A DNA stretch of 64,000 nucleotides. Source: VGMD01 sp964552055. Lineage in GTDB: Bacteria; Chlamydiota; Chlamydiia; Chlamydiales; 2-12-FULL-49-11. Within the stretch, counting starts at the first letter, position 1; every line of letters begins with the position of its first letter. Below are positions 8,970-17,023 of the stretch, in pieces. The notes beneath the pieces are model-generated. The model was not told where the DNA came from, made no database searches, and saw only the letters and a program-made list of their open reading frames with translations. Position numbers and translations under genes: made by a program. The stretch covers positions 56,953-120,952 of the forward strand of contig CAZKFL010000001.1 of NCBI GenBank assembly GCA_964552055.1, written 5' to 3'.

Positions 8970-10551
8970 TGAAACCTTTAAATAGGGGGTGAGGGGCTAT
9001 CGGTTTTGATTTAAATTCCGGATGAAATTGGACACCAATCATCCAAGGATGATCTTTGATTTCCATAATTTCGCAAAGTTTACCTTCTTGCCAGGTTCCA
9101 ACAATCTTTAAACCGTTTTTCTCGCATTGCTCTTTATACGCATTATTGAATTCGTACCTGTGCCTATGCCTTTCAGAGATTTCAGTTTCTCCGTAAGACA
9201 AAAATGCATGAGACTTAGGATCAAGAGCGCATGGGTAGGATCCGAGGCGCATGCTGCCGCCTAGATTGGTTTGATGGGCCTGTTCAGAAAGAAGAGAGAT
9301 GATTGCATCTTCTGTCTCAAGATCAACTTCAGTTGAATGCGCATTAGGAAGATTCAAGACATTTCTAGCAAACTCAACAACCATGATTTGCATGCCAAGA
9401 CAGATACCAAAGTAGGGGATTTTATTTTCTCTCGCATACTTCGCGGCAAGAATTTTACCTGCCCAACCCCGACTACCAAATCCACCTGGTACAAGTATTC
9501 CTGAGCAGCCTTCTATTTTTTGACTAAAATCTGCTTCATCTAGGATTTTATCAGACTCAATGCATTTAAATTCCACTTTGCAAGCATGTCCGATCCCACC
9601 GTGCTTAAGCGCTTCAAATACAGATTTATAAGCGTCTTGATGCTGAAGATATTTACCAACAACTGCAATTGTCACAGTAGATTTTGCATGAATAAGAGTA
9701 TCAATCATTTGCTTCCATGCGCTTAAGTCAGCCGTTTTTTCCGGAAGACCAAGTAATTTGGAAATTGAGTCTTCAAGACCTGCATTCTGTAGAACAAGAG
9801 GAACTTCATAGATGGAGTTTTTCACATCAATAAGATCGACAACGCCGTGAAGAGGCACGTTACAAAAAAGGCTAATTTTAGCTTTAATCTCTTCATCTAG
9901 TGGGTCTTTGCAACGACATAATATCATATCGGGAAAAATACCGCTTTGCTGAAGTTTTTGGACGGAATGCTGAGTCGGCTTTGTTTTGACTTCTCCCGCA
10001 AAGTCAATATAAGGTACATAAGTTAGGTGAATGTTGATGCAGTTTCTAGCATGCTCATGTCTAAACTGCCGGATTGCTTCCAGAAATGGTTGAGATTCAA
10101 TATCACCCACAGTGCCACCGATTTCAACGATGGTCACATCGATATCATCTTGCTGTTTAGAGCATTCCATAAGCCTTTTTTGAATTTCATCGGTAATATG
10201 GGGAATGACTTGAACGGTCTTGCCTAGATAATCGCCTTTTCGCTCCTTGCGAAGCACTTCGTAATAGATCTGTCCTGATGTGGCATTTGATGTCTTAGAA
10301 AGGGGGGAGTTTGTAAACCTATAATAATGGCCTAAATCAAGGTCAGTCTCAGCACCGTCGTCAGTTACATAAACTTCGCCGTGTTGAAATGGGTTCATTG
10401 TTCCGGGATCGACATTTAAATAAGGGTCAAGTTTCATTAATGCAACTTTTAAGCCCTTGGCTTCCAATAGAAAGGCAATAGATGCGGAAGCGATCCCTTT
10501 TCCAAGAGAAGATAGGACCCCGCCAGTAATAAAGATAAATTTTTTGCTCAT
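8932..10551 (-). CDS. pyrG: CTP synthase
   Basis: PyrG makes CTP from UTP, ATP and glutamine. The 539-aa protein starts MSKKFIFITGGVLSSLGKG with the P-loop-like synthetase motif, includes the GTVGDIES and KTKPTQHSVQ segments, and ends in a class I glutamine amidotransferase domain (about residue 290 onward) with the nucleophile motif YFGICLGMQ and the catalytic His/Glu in VQFHPEFKSKP. All key residues appear intact. It heads the minus-strand run and is divergent from the phosphofructokinase gene across a 70-base spacer containing a perfect 13-bp inverted repeat. Confidence 0.97.
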   Translation of the reverse strand: MSKKFIFITGGVLSSLGKGIASASIAFLLEAKGLKVALMKLDPYLNVDPGTMNPFQHGEVYVTDDGAETDLDLGHYYRFTNSPLSKTSNATSGQIYYEVLRKERKGDYLGKTVQVIPHITDEIQKRLMECSKQQDDIDVTIVEIGGTVGDIESQPFLEAIRQFRHEHARNCINIHLTYVPYIDFAGEVKTKPTQHSVQKLQQSGIFPDMILCRCKDPLDEEIKAKISLFCNVPLHGVVDLIDVKNSIYEVPLVLQNAGLEDSISKLLGLPEKTADLSAWKQMIDTLIHAKSTVTIAVVGKYLQHQDAYKSVFEALKHGGIGHACKVEFKCIESDKILDEADFSQKIEGCSGILVPGGFGSRGWAGKILAAKYARENKIPYFGICLGMQIMVVEFARNVLNLPNAHSTEVDLETEDAIISLLSEQAHQTNLGGSMRLGSYPCALDPKSHAFLSYGETEISERHRHRYEFNNAYKEQCEKNGLKIVGTWQEGKLCEIMEIKDHPWMIGVQFHPEFKSKPIAPHPLFKGFIGAALAFSSNRN

Positions 10552-10560
10552 AAGCGGAAA

Positions 10561-10611
10561 TTATATCATTTTTTAAAAAAGTAGGGAAGATTAAAAAGAA
10601 AAATGATATAA
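10561..10611. promoter_or_regulatory. perfect 13-bp inverted repeat between pyrG and phosphofructokinase
   Basis: TTATATCATTTTT at 10561-10573 is exactly complementary to AAAAATGATATAA at 10599-10611, with 25 bases between. It fills most of the divergent intergenic region. Each arm contains a -10-like TATCAT/ATATAA, so it may be a symmetric divergent promoter, an operator, or both. Confidence 0.5.
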
Positions 10612-10621
10612 GTACCCTCAT

Positions 10622-11986
10622 ATGGAAAGCTTTGAAGAGATAAGACAGAAAGATAAGGTTCAGGTTTTGCCTGATTTTGAAAAAATTTCTATTTTTAATC
10701 CATTAAGAATAGGTGTTTTATTTTCAGGTGGCCCTGCTGCTGGGGGAGCGAATGTAGTGGCGGGCCTTTTTGATGCGCTGCAACAAATGAACCCAAAATC
10801 TGTGTTAATTGGCTTTTTAGGTGGGCCATCCGGCATTTTAGAAGAAAAATTTAGAATTTTGTCAAAAGAGGAAGTTGATAGGGTCCGTAATCTCGGCGGG
10901 TTTAATCTTCTTGGAACTGGAAGAACAAAAATAGAAAGTCCACTGCAATTTGAACAGGCGAAAGAAGTAATTGCAAAAATGAAGCTTGATGGACTCGTTA
11001 TTATTGGCGGCGACGATTCGAATACAAATGCTTATTTCATTCATGAGTATTTAAAGAAAAATAATGTAACTTGCTCTGTTATAGGTGTTCCTAAAACAAT
11101 AGATGGCGATTTAAAATCTAAAGAAGTTGAGATCTCCTTTGGATTTGATACCGCCTGTAAAGTATTTAGTACATTAGTTGGTAATATTTGCGTCGACGCT
11201 ATGTCCTCTTTAAAGTACTGGCACTTTATTAAACTTATGGGACGAACCGCATCACATGTAACCTTAGAGTGCGCTCTCCAAACAGGGGTGAATATTGCAC
11301 TGATTGCAGAAGAGCAATTAAGCCTTAAAGATATAGTTTCTCAAATAACTGATACAGTCGAAGAAAGAGCAAGACAGGGCAAAAATTACGGAGTGATACT
11401 GATCCCTGAAGGATTAATCGAATTTATTCCTGAAGTTGCAAAAGAAATTCCTGAAGAACTTCTTCAAGATAAAGATAGCCATGGAAATATTAAGGTTTCT
11501 CAAATTGAAACAGAGAAGCTTTTAAGTAAGATGGTTATAGATGAATTAACAAAACGTGGAAGTTCCGTCAAATTAAATCCGATTCACCATTTTTTTGGCT
11601 ATGAAGGTAGATGTTCCTACCCCTCTATTTTTGATGCAACCTATTGCTACAATCTTGGGATCAATGCAGCAGAACTCATCAAAGCAAAGAAAAGTGGTGT
11701 TATGGCAACAATTGAGAACACCGCTAAAGATGTAACCCACTGGAAGGCATCGTCTGTAGACCTTAAATTAGCTCTTGTCGAAGAGCTTCGTAACGGCAAA
11801 AAAAAGCAAGTTATTGCTAAAGCTCTTGTTAACCTAAGTGGCCCCGTTTTCAAAGCCTTCCTCAAAGCGCGCGAATCCAATAGACTGAAGGACAATTACC
11901 TCCGTCCCGGCCCCATCCAATTCAGCGGCCCTGGAGCTTCCGCAATTACCCACACTCTTTTCCTAGAGCAGCAATACCCCTGTTAA
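10622..11986 (+). CDS. pfp: pyrophosphate-dependent 6-phosphofructokinase
   Basis: This glycolytic enzyme phosphorylates fructose 6-phosphate, here probably from PPi. The 454-aa protein has FSGGPAAGGANVVAGL, GFLGGPSGI, the donor-site motif IIGGDDSNTNA (GGDD, where ATP enzymes have GGDG), the catalytic PKTIDGDL (near residue 158) and the substrate motif MGRTASHVTLECALQT. The GGDD aspartate is the established marker of PPi specificity. Length is near the shorter bacterial PFP type (about 450-460 aa) rather than the 550-aa form. It begins ATG at 10622, directly after the inverted repeat shared with pyrG. Confidence 0.92.
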   Translation: MESFEEIRQKDKVQVLPDFEKISIFNPLRIGVLFSGGPAAGGANVVAGLFDALQQMNPKSVLIGFLGGPSGILEEKFRILSKEEVDRVRNLGGFNLLGTGRTKIESPLQFEQAKEVIAKMKLDGLVIIGGDDSNTNAYFIHEYLKKNNVTCSVIGVPKTIDGDLKSKEVEISFGFDTACKVFSTLVGNICVDAMSSLKYWHFIKLMGRTASHVTLECALQTGVNIALIAEEQLSLKDIVSQITDTVEERARQGKNYGVILIPEGLIEFIPEVAKEIPEELLQDKDSHGNIKVSQIETEKLLSKMVIDELTKRGSSVKLNPIHHFFGYEGRCSYPSIFDATYCYNLGINAAELIKAKKSGVMATIENTAKDVTHWKASSVDLKLALVEELRNGKKKQVIAKALVNLSGPVFKAFLKARESNRLKDNYLRPGPIQFSGPGASAITHTLFLEQQYPC

Positions 11987-12037
11987 TTTTATTGAGGTTA
12001 ATTGCATCGATCTGTCTAATTGCATATGGGAGTGGAT

Positions 12038-13015
12038 ATGCTTAATAAAAAATACGAAAATCCCCATATAAAAAACATTCGTAGGACTCTTTGGCATTTT
12101 TTGCGATGGCAGTGGGGGCATTATGATGAAAAGCACCCTTTGTCTTTGCAGCCGGCGGATTTTAAATATCCAATCCCTGCAGAGGATTTGGATCCTTCTG
12201 AACCTAAAGTGGTTTGGGTAAATCACTCTACATTTCTACTTGAGATTGATGGCGCTCGGATATTGACAGATCCGATTTGGGGAAAGAGGTGCTCTCCGCT
12301 ACCCTTTATTGGACCTAAGAGAAGGCATGACACTCACTTAAGTATTGAGGAGCTTCCCGAAATTGATGTAGTGCTAATTAGTCATAACCATTACGACCAT
12401 TTGGATCTGCCCACCGTAAAAGCTCTTCATAAGAAATTCCCTAAAATTATGTGGTTTGTTCCCGTGGGAGTGGGAAAGTGGTTTCAAAAAAGAGGAATAC
12501 ATAATATTAAGGAGCTTAGATGGTGGGAAGAAACGCACTTTCACATCCCCGAAAAAAATGTTAAGTTTTGGATTTCTTCTGTACCGGCTCAACACCACTC
12601 TGGTCGTGGACTTTTCGATGCTAACAAATCTCTTTGGATGGGTTTTGTAGTAAAAGCGCTTAGGGAAAACAAAGAGTCGAAAAGTTTTTACTTTGTGGGC
12701 GATACTGCCTATAATCCCCACGATTTTAAGCAGATTGGAGAAATTTTTCCTAAAATCGACTTATGTTTGTGTCCCATAGGGACATACCGCCCTTCTTACT
12801 TCATGCTAACTGTTCATACAAGCCCTGATGACGCTGTTCAAATCCATCAAGATGTGAACGCAAAACTCAGCATCGGCATGCATTGGAAAACATTTAAACT
12901 TTCTGATGAAGGGCTTTCTCGCCCCCCTTATGACCTCTATCTCGCTATGAAAAAGCGCGATCTCAATTTTGAGAAATTCCTTCCTCTTGAACCCGGTCAC
13001 GAAATCAATTGGTAA
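12038..13015 (+). CDS. metallo-beta-lactamase-fold hydrolase, NAPE-PLD/UlaG-like
   Basis: The protein is 325 aa from the ATG at 12038, chosen because gggagtgg lies just upstream; an ATG at 12020 would add six residues. It has the metal motif ISHNHYDHLDLPT (HxHxDH type), further metal ligands in VPAQHHSGR and YFVGDTAYNP, and a final IGMHWKTFKLSDE. This pattern matches the family containing N-acylphosphatidylethanolamine phospholipase D and related bacterial L-ascorbate-6-phosphate lactonase-like enzymes. The internal WVNHSTFLLEIDGARILTDPIW is characteristic. The likely role is lipid or phosphodiester hydrolysis; the substrate is unknown. Confidence 0.82.
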   Translation: MLNKKYENPHIKNIRRTLWHFLRWQWGHYDEKHPLSLQPADFKYPIPAEDLDPSEPKVVWVNHSTFLLEIDGARILTDPIWGKRCSPLPFIGPKRRHDTHLSIEELPEIDVVLISHNHYDHLDLPTVKALHKKFPKIMWFVPVGVGKWFQKRGIHNIKELRWWEETHFHIPEKNVKFWISSVPAQHHSGRGLFDANKSLWMGFVVKALRENKESKSFYFVGDTAYNPHDFKQIGEIFPKIDLCLCPIGTYRPSYFMLTVHTSPDDAVQIHQDVNAKLSIGMHWKTFKLSDEGLSRPPYDLYLAMKKRDLNFEKFLPLEPGHEINW

Positions 13016-13045
13016 AAATTTAAAGCGATATGCTATTTTTTCATC

Positions 13046-13618
13046 ATGTTTGGATTTGATATCGCGCTTGATATGCTCTATTTATTTCAAAATCCTTACC
13101 GGATTTCAAAGAAGTTTTTGCAAAAAAAAGGGATGACGGACATCCATCAATATGGCGAAACTCCCGATAGCACGATGCACTCTATTTGTATAAATGCGGG
13201 ACTATCTCCTGATGACCACTTTTTTGAACTCGGAGCAGGTAGAGGAAAAGCAGCCCTTTTTGTTAGGGATTTTTTTGGCTGTGATGTAACTGCCATCGAA
13301 CAAATTCCTGAATTTGTCCGTAAAGCAAAATTTATCGATAAAATGTTTTCTATCGGAGTTAACTTCCGCTGCGAAGACTACCTAGAATCAGACCTTTCCA
13401 AAGCTACAATCATCTATCTTTTTGGTACCTGTTTAACCGAAGAGCAAATTGTAAAACTTTGCCACAAATTTCGCCCCAAGCAACGAATCATAACCATTAG
13501 TTACCCATTATCAGATTACGATAACCGCTACAAAATCAAAGACAAATTTTCTGTTCATTTTCCATGGGGAGAAACAGATGCCTATATCAATATATTGGTA
13601 AATCCAGATAAGAAATAA
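13046..13618 (+). CDS. class I SAM-dependent methyltransferase-like protein
   Basis: The 190-aa protein contains a glycine-rich SAM site HFFELGAGRGKAALFVRDF (about residues 60-77), the acidic end of strand 2 in VTAIEQIPEFVRKA, and a strand 4 region ATIIYLFGTCLTEEQI. The arrangement fits a Rossmann-fold methyltransferase, somewhat like DOT1 or rRNA/protein methylases lacking the NPPY motif. The N terminus MFGFDIALDMLYLFQNPY is hydrophobic and may bind membrane. It lies in a plus-strand run after the NAPE-PLD-like gene and 18 bases before elbB. The substrate is not predictable. Confidence 0.65.
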   Translation: MFGFDIALDMLYLFQNPYRISKKFLQKKGMTDIHQYGETPDSTMHSICINAGLSPDDHFFELGAGRGKAALFVRDFFGCDVTAIEQIPEFVRKAKFIDKMFSIGVNFRCEDYLESDLSKATIIYLFGTCLTEEQIVKLCHKFRPKQRIITISYPLSDYDNRYKIKDKFSVHFPWGETDAYINILVNPDKK

Positions 13619-13641
13619 AAGAACTATAAAAAGAGGTGATG

Positions 13642-14226
13642 ATGAAGGCAGCTATAATACTTTCCGGTTGTGGACACAAAGAGGGGACAGAGGTCCATGA
13701 AGCGGTACTGAGCTATCTGGCTCTTGCTGAAGCTGGTATCGAATACCACTCCTTTTCTCCTGATGAAATGCTTGTTGAATCAGAGAAAATTGCGCGCGAG
13801 AAAATTTCACCCCTAAGTAGATTGAAATGCAGCGACTACGATACATTATGGATGCCCGGAGGAATGGGTGTTGCAAAACATCTAAGTACCTTTGAAAAAG
13901 ACGGTCCTCACTGCGCTGTAGATCCCCATGTAAAACGCGCCCTCGAAGAGTTTCAAAAAGCCGGAAAACCAATTGTTGCCATCTGCTTTGCTCCCGTTGT
14001 CGTCGCTAAAGTATTTGAAGGTAAAGGAATACAAATGACTCTTGGTAATCATCCAAGCAGTAGTAAAATCCTTGAAAGTCTTGGAGCAAAACCCGTGCCT
14101 TGCAATGTGGATACCTACTGCTATGATAAGCAATACAATATATATTCCACACCCGCCTTTATGGAGCCCCCAAACATCCCCGGCATCTATCATGCCCTCA
14201 AACAAATCGTTTCTAAAATCAGCTGA
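13642..14226 (+). CDS. elbB: ElbB-like DJ-1/PfpI family glyoxalase
   Basis: The protein is 194 aa from the ATG at 13642, which has aagagg five bases upstream; GTG at 13636 and ATG at 13639 are alternatives. It begins KAAIILSGCGHKEGTEVHEAV and contains LWMPGGMGVAKHLSTFE, IVAICFAPVVVAKVF (nucleophile-elbow cysteine) and GNHPSSSKILESLGAK. This is the ElbB/DJ-1 superfamily pattern; E. coli ElbB has glyoxalase activity and was first noted for enhancing isoprenoid output. Its last 31 codons reappear 1.4 kb downstream as a fragment. Confidence 0.88.
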   Translation: MKAAIILSGCGHKEGTEVHEAVLSYLALAEAGIEYHSFSPDEMLVESEKIAREKISPLSRLKCSDYDTLWMPGGMGVAKHLSTFEKDGPHCAVDPHVKRALEEFQKAGKPIVAICFAPVVVAKVFEGKGIQMTLGNHPSSSKILESLGAKPVPCNVDTYCYDKQYNIYSTPAFMEPPNIPGIYHALKQIVSKIS

Positions 14227-14282
14227 CCTTAAGTAGTTAACCTAAAAAGCCGTACTAATACATTAATAGTCCCCTTCAACCC

Positions 14283-14560
14283 TAATCTTGCAATCTTACG
14301 GGGTCAGGCACCGCGACTTCTCTAATCTTGCAATCTNNNNNNNNNNNNNNNNNNNNNNNNNNNNNNNNNNNNNNNNNNNNNNNNNNNNNNNNNNNNNNNN
14401 NNNNNNNNNNNNNNNNNNNNNNNNNNNNNNNNNNNNTAATCTTGCAATCTTACGGGGTCAGGCACCGCGACTTCTCTAATCTTGCAATCTTGCGGGGTCA
14501 GGCACCGTGGTCACAATCTTGCGGGGTCAGGCACCGTGGTCAGGCACCGTGACTTCTTGT
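14283..14560. repeat. tandem REP-like array of a 40-base unit, interrupted by the assembly gap
   Basis: Units of about 40 bases containing GGGGTCAGGCACCG start at 14283, 14323, 14437 and 14477, followed by shorter variants to about 14560. The second unit runs straight into 100 N, and the sequence resumes at the start of a unit, so the gap was caused by the repeat and the true copy number is unknown. Copies directly abut with no spacers. The motif resembles extragenic palindromes that accompany Y1 REP transposases, a stub of which is at 63846. Confidence 0.75.
14337..14436. other. assembly gap (100 N)
   Basis: Exactly 100 N lie between repeat units, a conventional scaffold gap of unknown true length. 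Tandem repeat content on both sides explains the failure to assemble. Confidence 0.99.
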
Positions 14561-14704
14561 TAAATTCCTTTCAAATCAAATTTAAAACACTATATTCATC
14601 TTCATGAATTACTAATTTCTAAGTCACTGATTATCAATCAGAAAATATATTTCTTTATTATTGTATATTTGAATATACGTAAACCATAACAAGGAAAAAA
14701 TAAT

Positions 14705-15421
14705 ATGAGATACCAAAATGCTATAATTAACATCAATAACCAAACAGGTTATAAATTAAGAATTACTGCACCCTATTTTAGTAGCACTCCAGATAATATT
14801 TGGAGTTATGATCTTTGCCAAAACTTATTAACTGATTTAAATAATATGTCATTTACTAAGTCTCCAGACAACAATTCAGGTTATTTTGAAATCCCAGCGG
14901 GATACAATGCGACAGCTAAACAGCTCTTGACAAAATTTCCAAACCAAGACGGTGGATTTGCCGGTTGCAGCCCTTCTAGCTATCTTTTTACAAATATTGT
15001 GAGTAAAAATGATTATGGAAGTGATTGTTATGGGTTAATTGAAAATAGTGGTAGTGTTGATTTTAAATTTGCATTTATCGATCTTAACGGTGATATTTCT
15101 GCTGATAAAGGTGTATATATTCGTCAAGCTCGCAGTAGCGATTATTTAGAAGTAGGAGATGATCAATTTATGTTTGCTCCAGAACTTGCTGCAGCTCCTT
15201 TATTTAAAATGACTGTTAGTTATTCTGACGCACACAGTATTAATACATTTTATATTAATATCACTCAATGTAACTCAAGCACAATAGGAATAGGTACCCA
15301 ACCAACGGTTTGCAGAAATGAACCTTCAGACCAAATTTATAATTGCCCTGCTGCTTTTACAGGTGCAACATGTAGCCCTATGTCCAACTCCAAATGGAGC
15401 GATACCTTGCCCACAAAATAA
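14705..15421 (+). CDS. hypothetical protein, beta-sandwich-like, between duplicated elbB tails
   Basis: The 238-aa protein has no recognised family. It starts MRYQNAIININNQTGYKLRI, a strand-rich pattern also seen at the start of the GH5-like protein at 17024 (PIQITNNSAFTLQL), suggesting a shared lectin- or aegerolysin-like N-terminal fold. It is rich in N, S, T and contains Cys residues clustered at the C terminus (CRNEPSDQIYNCPAAFTGATCSP). aaggaaaaaat precedes the ATG. There is no signal peptide. The gene is bracketed by the REP-like array plus a repeated elbB 3' end, implying recombination-mediated insertion. Confidence 0.55.
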   Translation: MRYQNAIININNQTGYKLRITAPYFSSTPDNIWSYDLCQNLLTDLNNMSFTKSPDNNSGYFEIPAGYNATAKQLLTKFPNQDGGFAGCSPSSYLFTNIVSKNDYGSDCYGLIENSGSVDFKFAFIDLNGDISADKGVYIRQARSSDYLEVGDDQFMFAPELAAAPLFKMTVSYSDAHSINTFYINITQCNSSTIGIGTQPTVCRNEPSDQIYNCPAAFTGATCSPMSNSKWSDTLPTK

Positions 15422-15458
15422 CTGTTATCCTAATGTGATGTGTACTCAATAACTTTCG

Positions 15459-15503
15459 GGGGTATATTTCTAAATCATTTTTATCGATTTAGAAATATAC
15501 CCC
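15459..15503 (+). terminator. 18-bp perfect stem-loop after the 14705-15421 gene
   Basis: Arms 15459-15476 and 15486-15503 are exact complements (GGGGTATATTTCTAAATC and its reverse complement) around a 9-base loop. It lies 38 bases after the stop codon. The stem is long for a simple terminator and no T-run follows directly, so it could alternatively be a palindromic insertion or an RNA-stability element. Confidence 0.6.
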
Positions 15504-15551
15504 TGATTTATTTCCTCATATTGCTTCTGTCAATTCAAACTAAATCAACTA

Positions 15552-15644
15552 TACAATACATATTGCACACCCGCCTTTATGGAACCCCCAAACATTCCGG
15601 GCATCTATCATGCCCTCAAACAAATCGTTTCAAAAATTAGATGA
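15552..15644 (+). pseudogene. elbB 3'-end fragment (31 codons including stop)
   Basis: The frame reads YNTYCTPAFMEPPNIPGIYH and on to VSKIR then TGA, matching the C terminus of ElbB at 14134-14226. Several changes are synonymous (gag/gaa, atc/att, ccc/ccg, tct/tca), with three amino acid differences. Similarity continues about 70 bases past the stop codon. It has no start and cannot be a gene on its own. Confidence 0.85.
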
Positions 15645-15844
15645 CCTTTAGTAGTTAACTTAAGAAACCGTACTAATATATTAATAGTCCCCGGGCCCCC
15701 TAATCCTGGAATCTTGGGGGGCAGGCACCGCGACTTCTGGTTAAATTCCTTCTATAATTTCTAGTTTCTTTCGTCTTCAGCATGTTATGCGTAGATAGCA
15801 GATCATTTTAGAATACTATTTTAAATCGAATTAGGGAAAATACT

Positions 15845-16909
15845 ATGAAACCAAAAAAACATTCAATAGCTTCATTTTTCTACAAAGTAAGTGAAATTTG
15901 TGTTGTGCCTCTTAGATTTCTCTTAAATGATATTATCGGAAGATTGATGACTGTGCTTAAACCAAGTGAATTTGGGAATGCAAAAACAGTTGTAGCTGAA
16001 GTTTTCATTCGGATTGGACTTGCTTTTTTGATTTTGCCGATTATCGTGCCTGTCGTTATTACAGCAATTCTCTGGGTGGTCTTTAGATTCATAGGTGATA
16101 TTTGCTTAGGCAAACAAAACTTTTTGCTATTAAAGGGGAACTATAAAGGGCCCGGTACTAAAACGTTTGCAACTTGGAATGTCGCTAGCTTTCTTCCTCC
16201 TTGCACTTTAGTTGATGGAGTTGCCTACTCAAAAAATAGAACAAAGTTAATAGCTGCCCAGTTGAAAGATTTTCATTTCGTCTGCTCTCAAGAAATGGGT
16301 GGTCCAGAAGCGCGGCTCATATCTAAACTATTAAAAAACGATTTTGCTGAATTTTATGCCTACATTGGCAAATCACACACACCAATGTTACAAAGCGGAC
16401 TGTTTTTTGCCTCAAAAGAGCTTGTGCTCAACGCCTATTGGTATCCCTACACAGTTCCCAATGTGCAAAAAACCATTAACCGAAGCTACGCCGTTTTTGA
16501 GCTACAGAATTACTATGTTGCAATCACACATCCCGATAGCGCCGTAGGCCCTGCTGGTGAAGCTGTAAGACTTGCCGAAATGCAGCAAATGCTCGCAACA
16601 CTTGCGACATTTACCGATAAGCCCATTATTTTCTGCGCCGATCTAAATGATGACTGGTATAACCCCGAAGCAAAAGCCTACCAGCTATTAATTCAGCAAT
16701 TCCCCGATCTCATAGGAAACGCATATCCCGGCAAAAAATTCATGACAGACACGAACCTACTCTTCATAAACAGATTGGGTAAAAAAGATCCTGTCCAAAA
16801 CCTCAGCATTGACTTCTTCGGCGCTAACAAACCCATCATAACCTATCTCGGAACAGACTATTTCTACTACCTAACAGACCACAACATCATGAAGGGGCAG
16901 ATCCTCTAA
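15845..16909 (+). CDS. membrane-anchored endonuclease/exonuclease/phosphatase-fold protein
   Basis: The 354-aa protein has two hydrophobic segments at about residues 15-35 and 55-85, then an EEP domain from about residue 105. EEP motifs in order: FATWNVASF (Asn), FVCSQEM (Gln-Glu metal site), SGLFFASK, AITHPDSAVG, FCADLNDDW (Asp-x-Asn), NLSIDFFG and the terminal TDHNIMKG (Asp-His). This fold includes neutral sphingomyelinases, inositol-polyphosphate phosphatases and nucleases. With a membrane anchor, a lipid phosphodiesterase such as a sphingomyelinase is plausible, but specificity is not visible. It stands alone ahead of the glycosidase pair. Confidence 0.7.
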   Translation: MKPKKHSIASFFYKVSEICVVPLRFLLNDIIGRLMTVLKPSEFGNAKTVVAEVFIRIGLAFLILPIIVPVVITAILWVVFRFIGDICLGKQNFLLLKGNYKGPGTKTFATWNVASFLPPCTLVDGVAYSKNRTKLIAAQLKDFHFVCSQEMGGPEARLISKLLKNDFAEFYAYIGKSHTPMLQSGLFFASKELVLNAYWYPYTVPNVQKTINRSYAVFELQNYYVAITHPDSAVGPAGEAVRLAEMQQMLATLATFTDKPIIFCADLNDDWYNPEAKAYQLLIQQFPDLIGNAYPGKKFMTDTNLLFINRLGKKDPVQNLSIDFFGANKPIITYLGTDYFYYLTDHNIMKGQIL

Positions 16910-17023
16910 ACTGTATGATTGCTCATTTTATAATCTTCTAATTTATAATATAATTCAAATAATCTAGTTTGTGTTAATTTAGTTTTATTAAACAATTTAA
17001 ATTAAATAATAAAAGGATTTATT

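Larger units (their letters stand above)
15422..15844. other. intergenic region with hairpin, elbB fragment and degraded repeat
   Basis: These 423 bases hold the strong hairpin at 15459-15503, the elbB tail fragment at 15552-15644, sequence copied from downstream of elbB, and a single diverged REP-like unit near 15700-15740 (ggcaggcaccgcgacttct). The final 100 bases are AT-rich leader for the next gene. Confidence 0.7.

Noticed and set aside
14283..14560. Possible CRISPR array
   Set aside because: Units of 40 bases abut directly with no spacers of distinct sequence, and no cas genes are nearby; it is a tandem REP-like repeat.
15440..15640. 66-aa plus-strand frame
   Set aside because: It crosses the hairpin and elbB fragment in a different frame from the elbB remnant and has no own signal.
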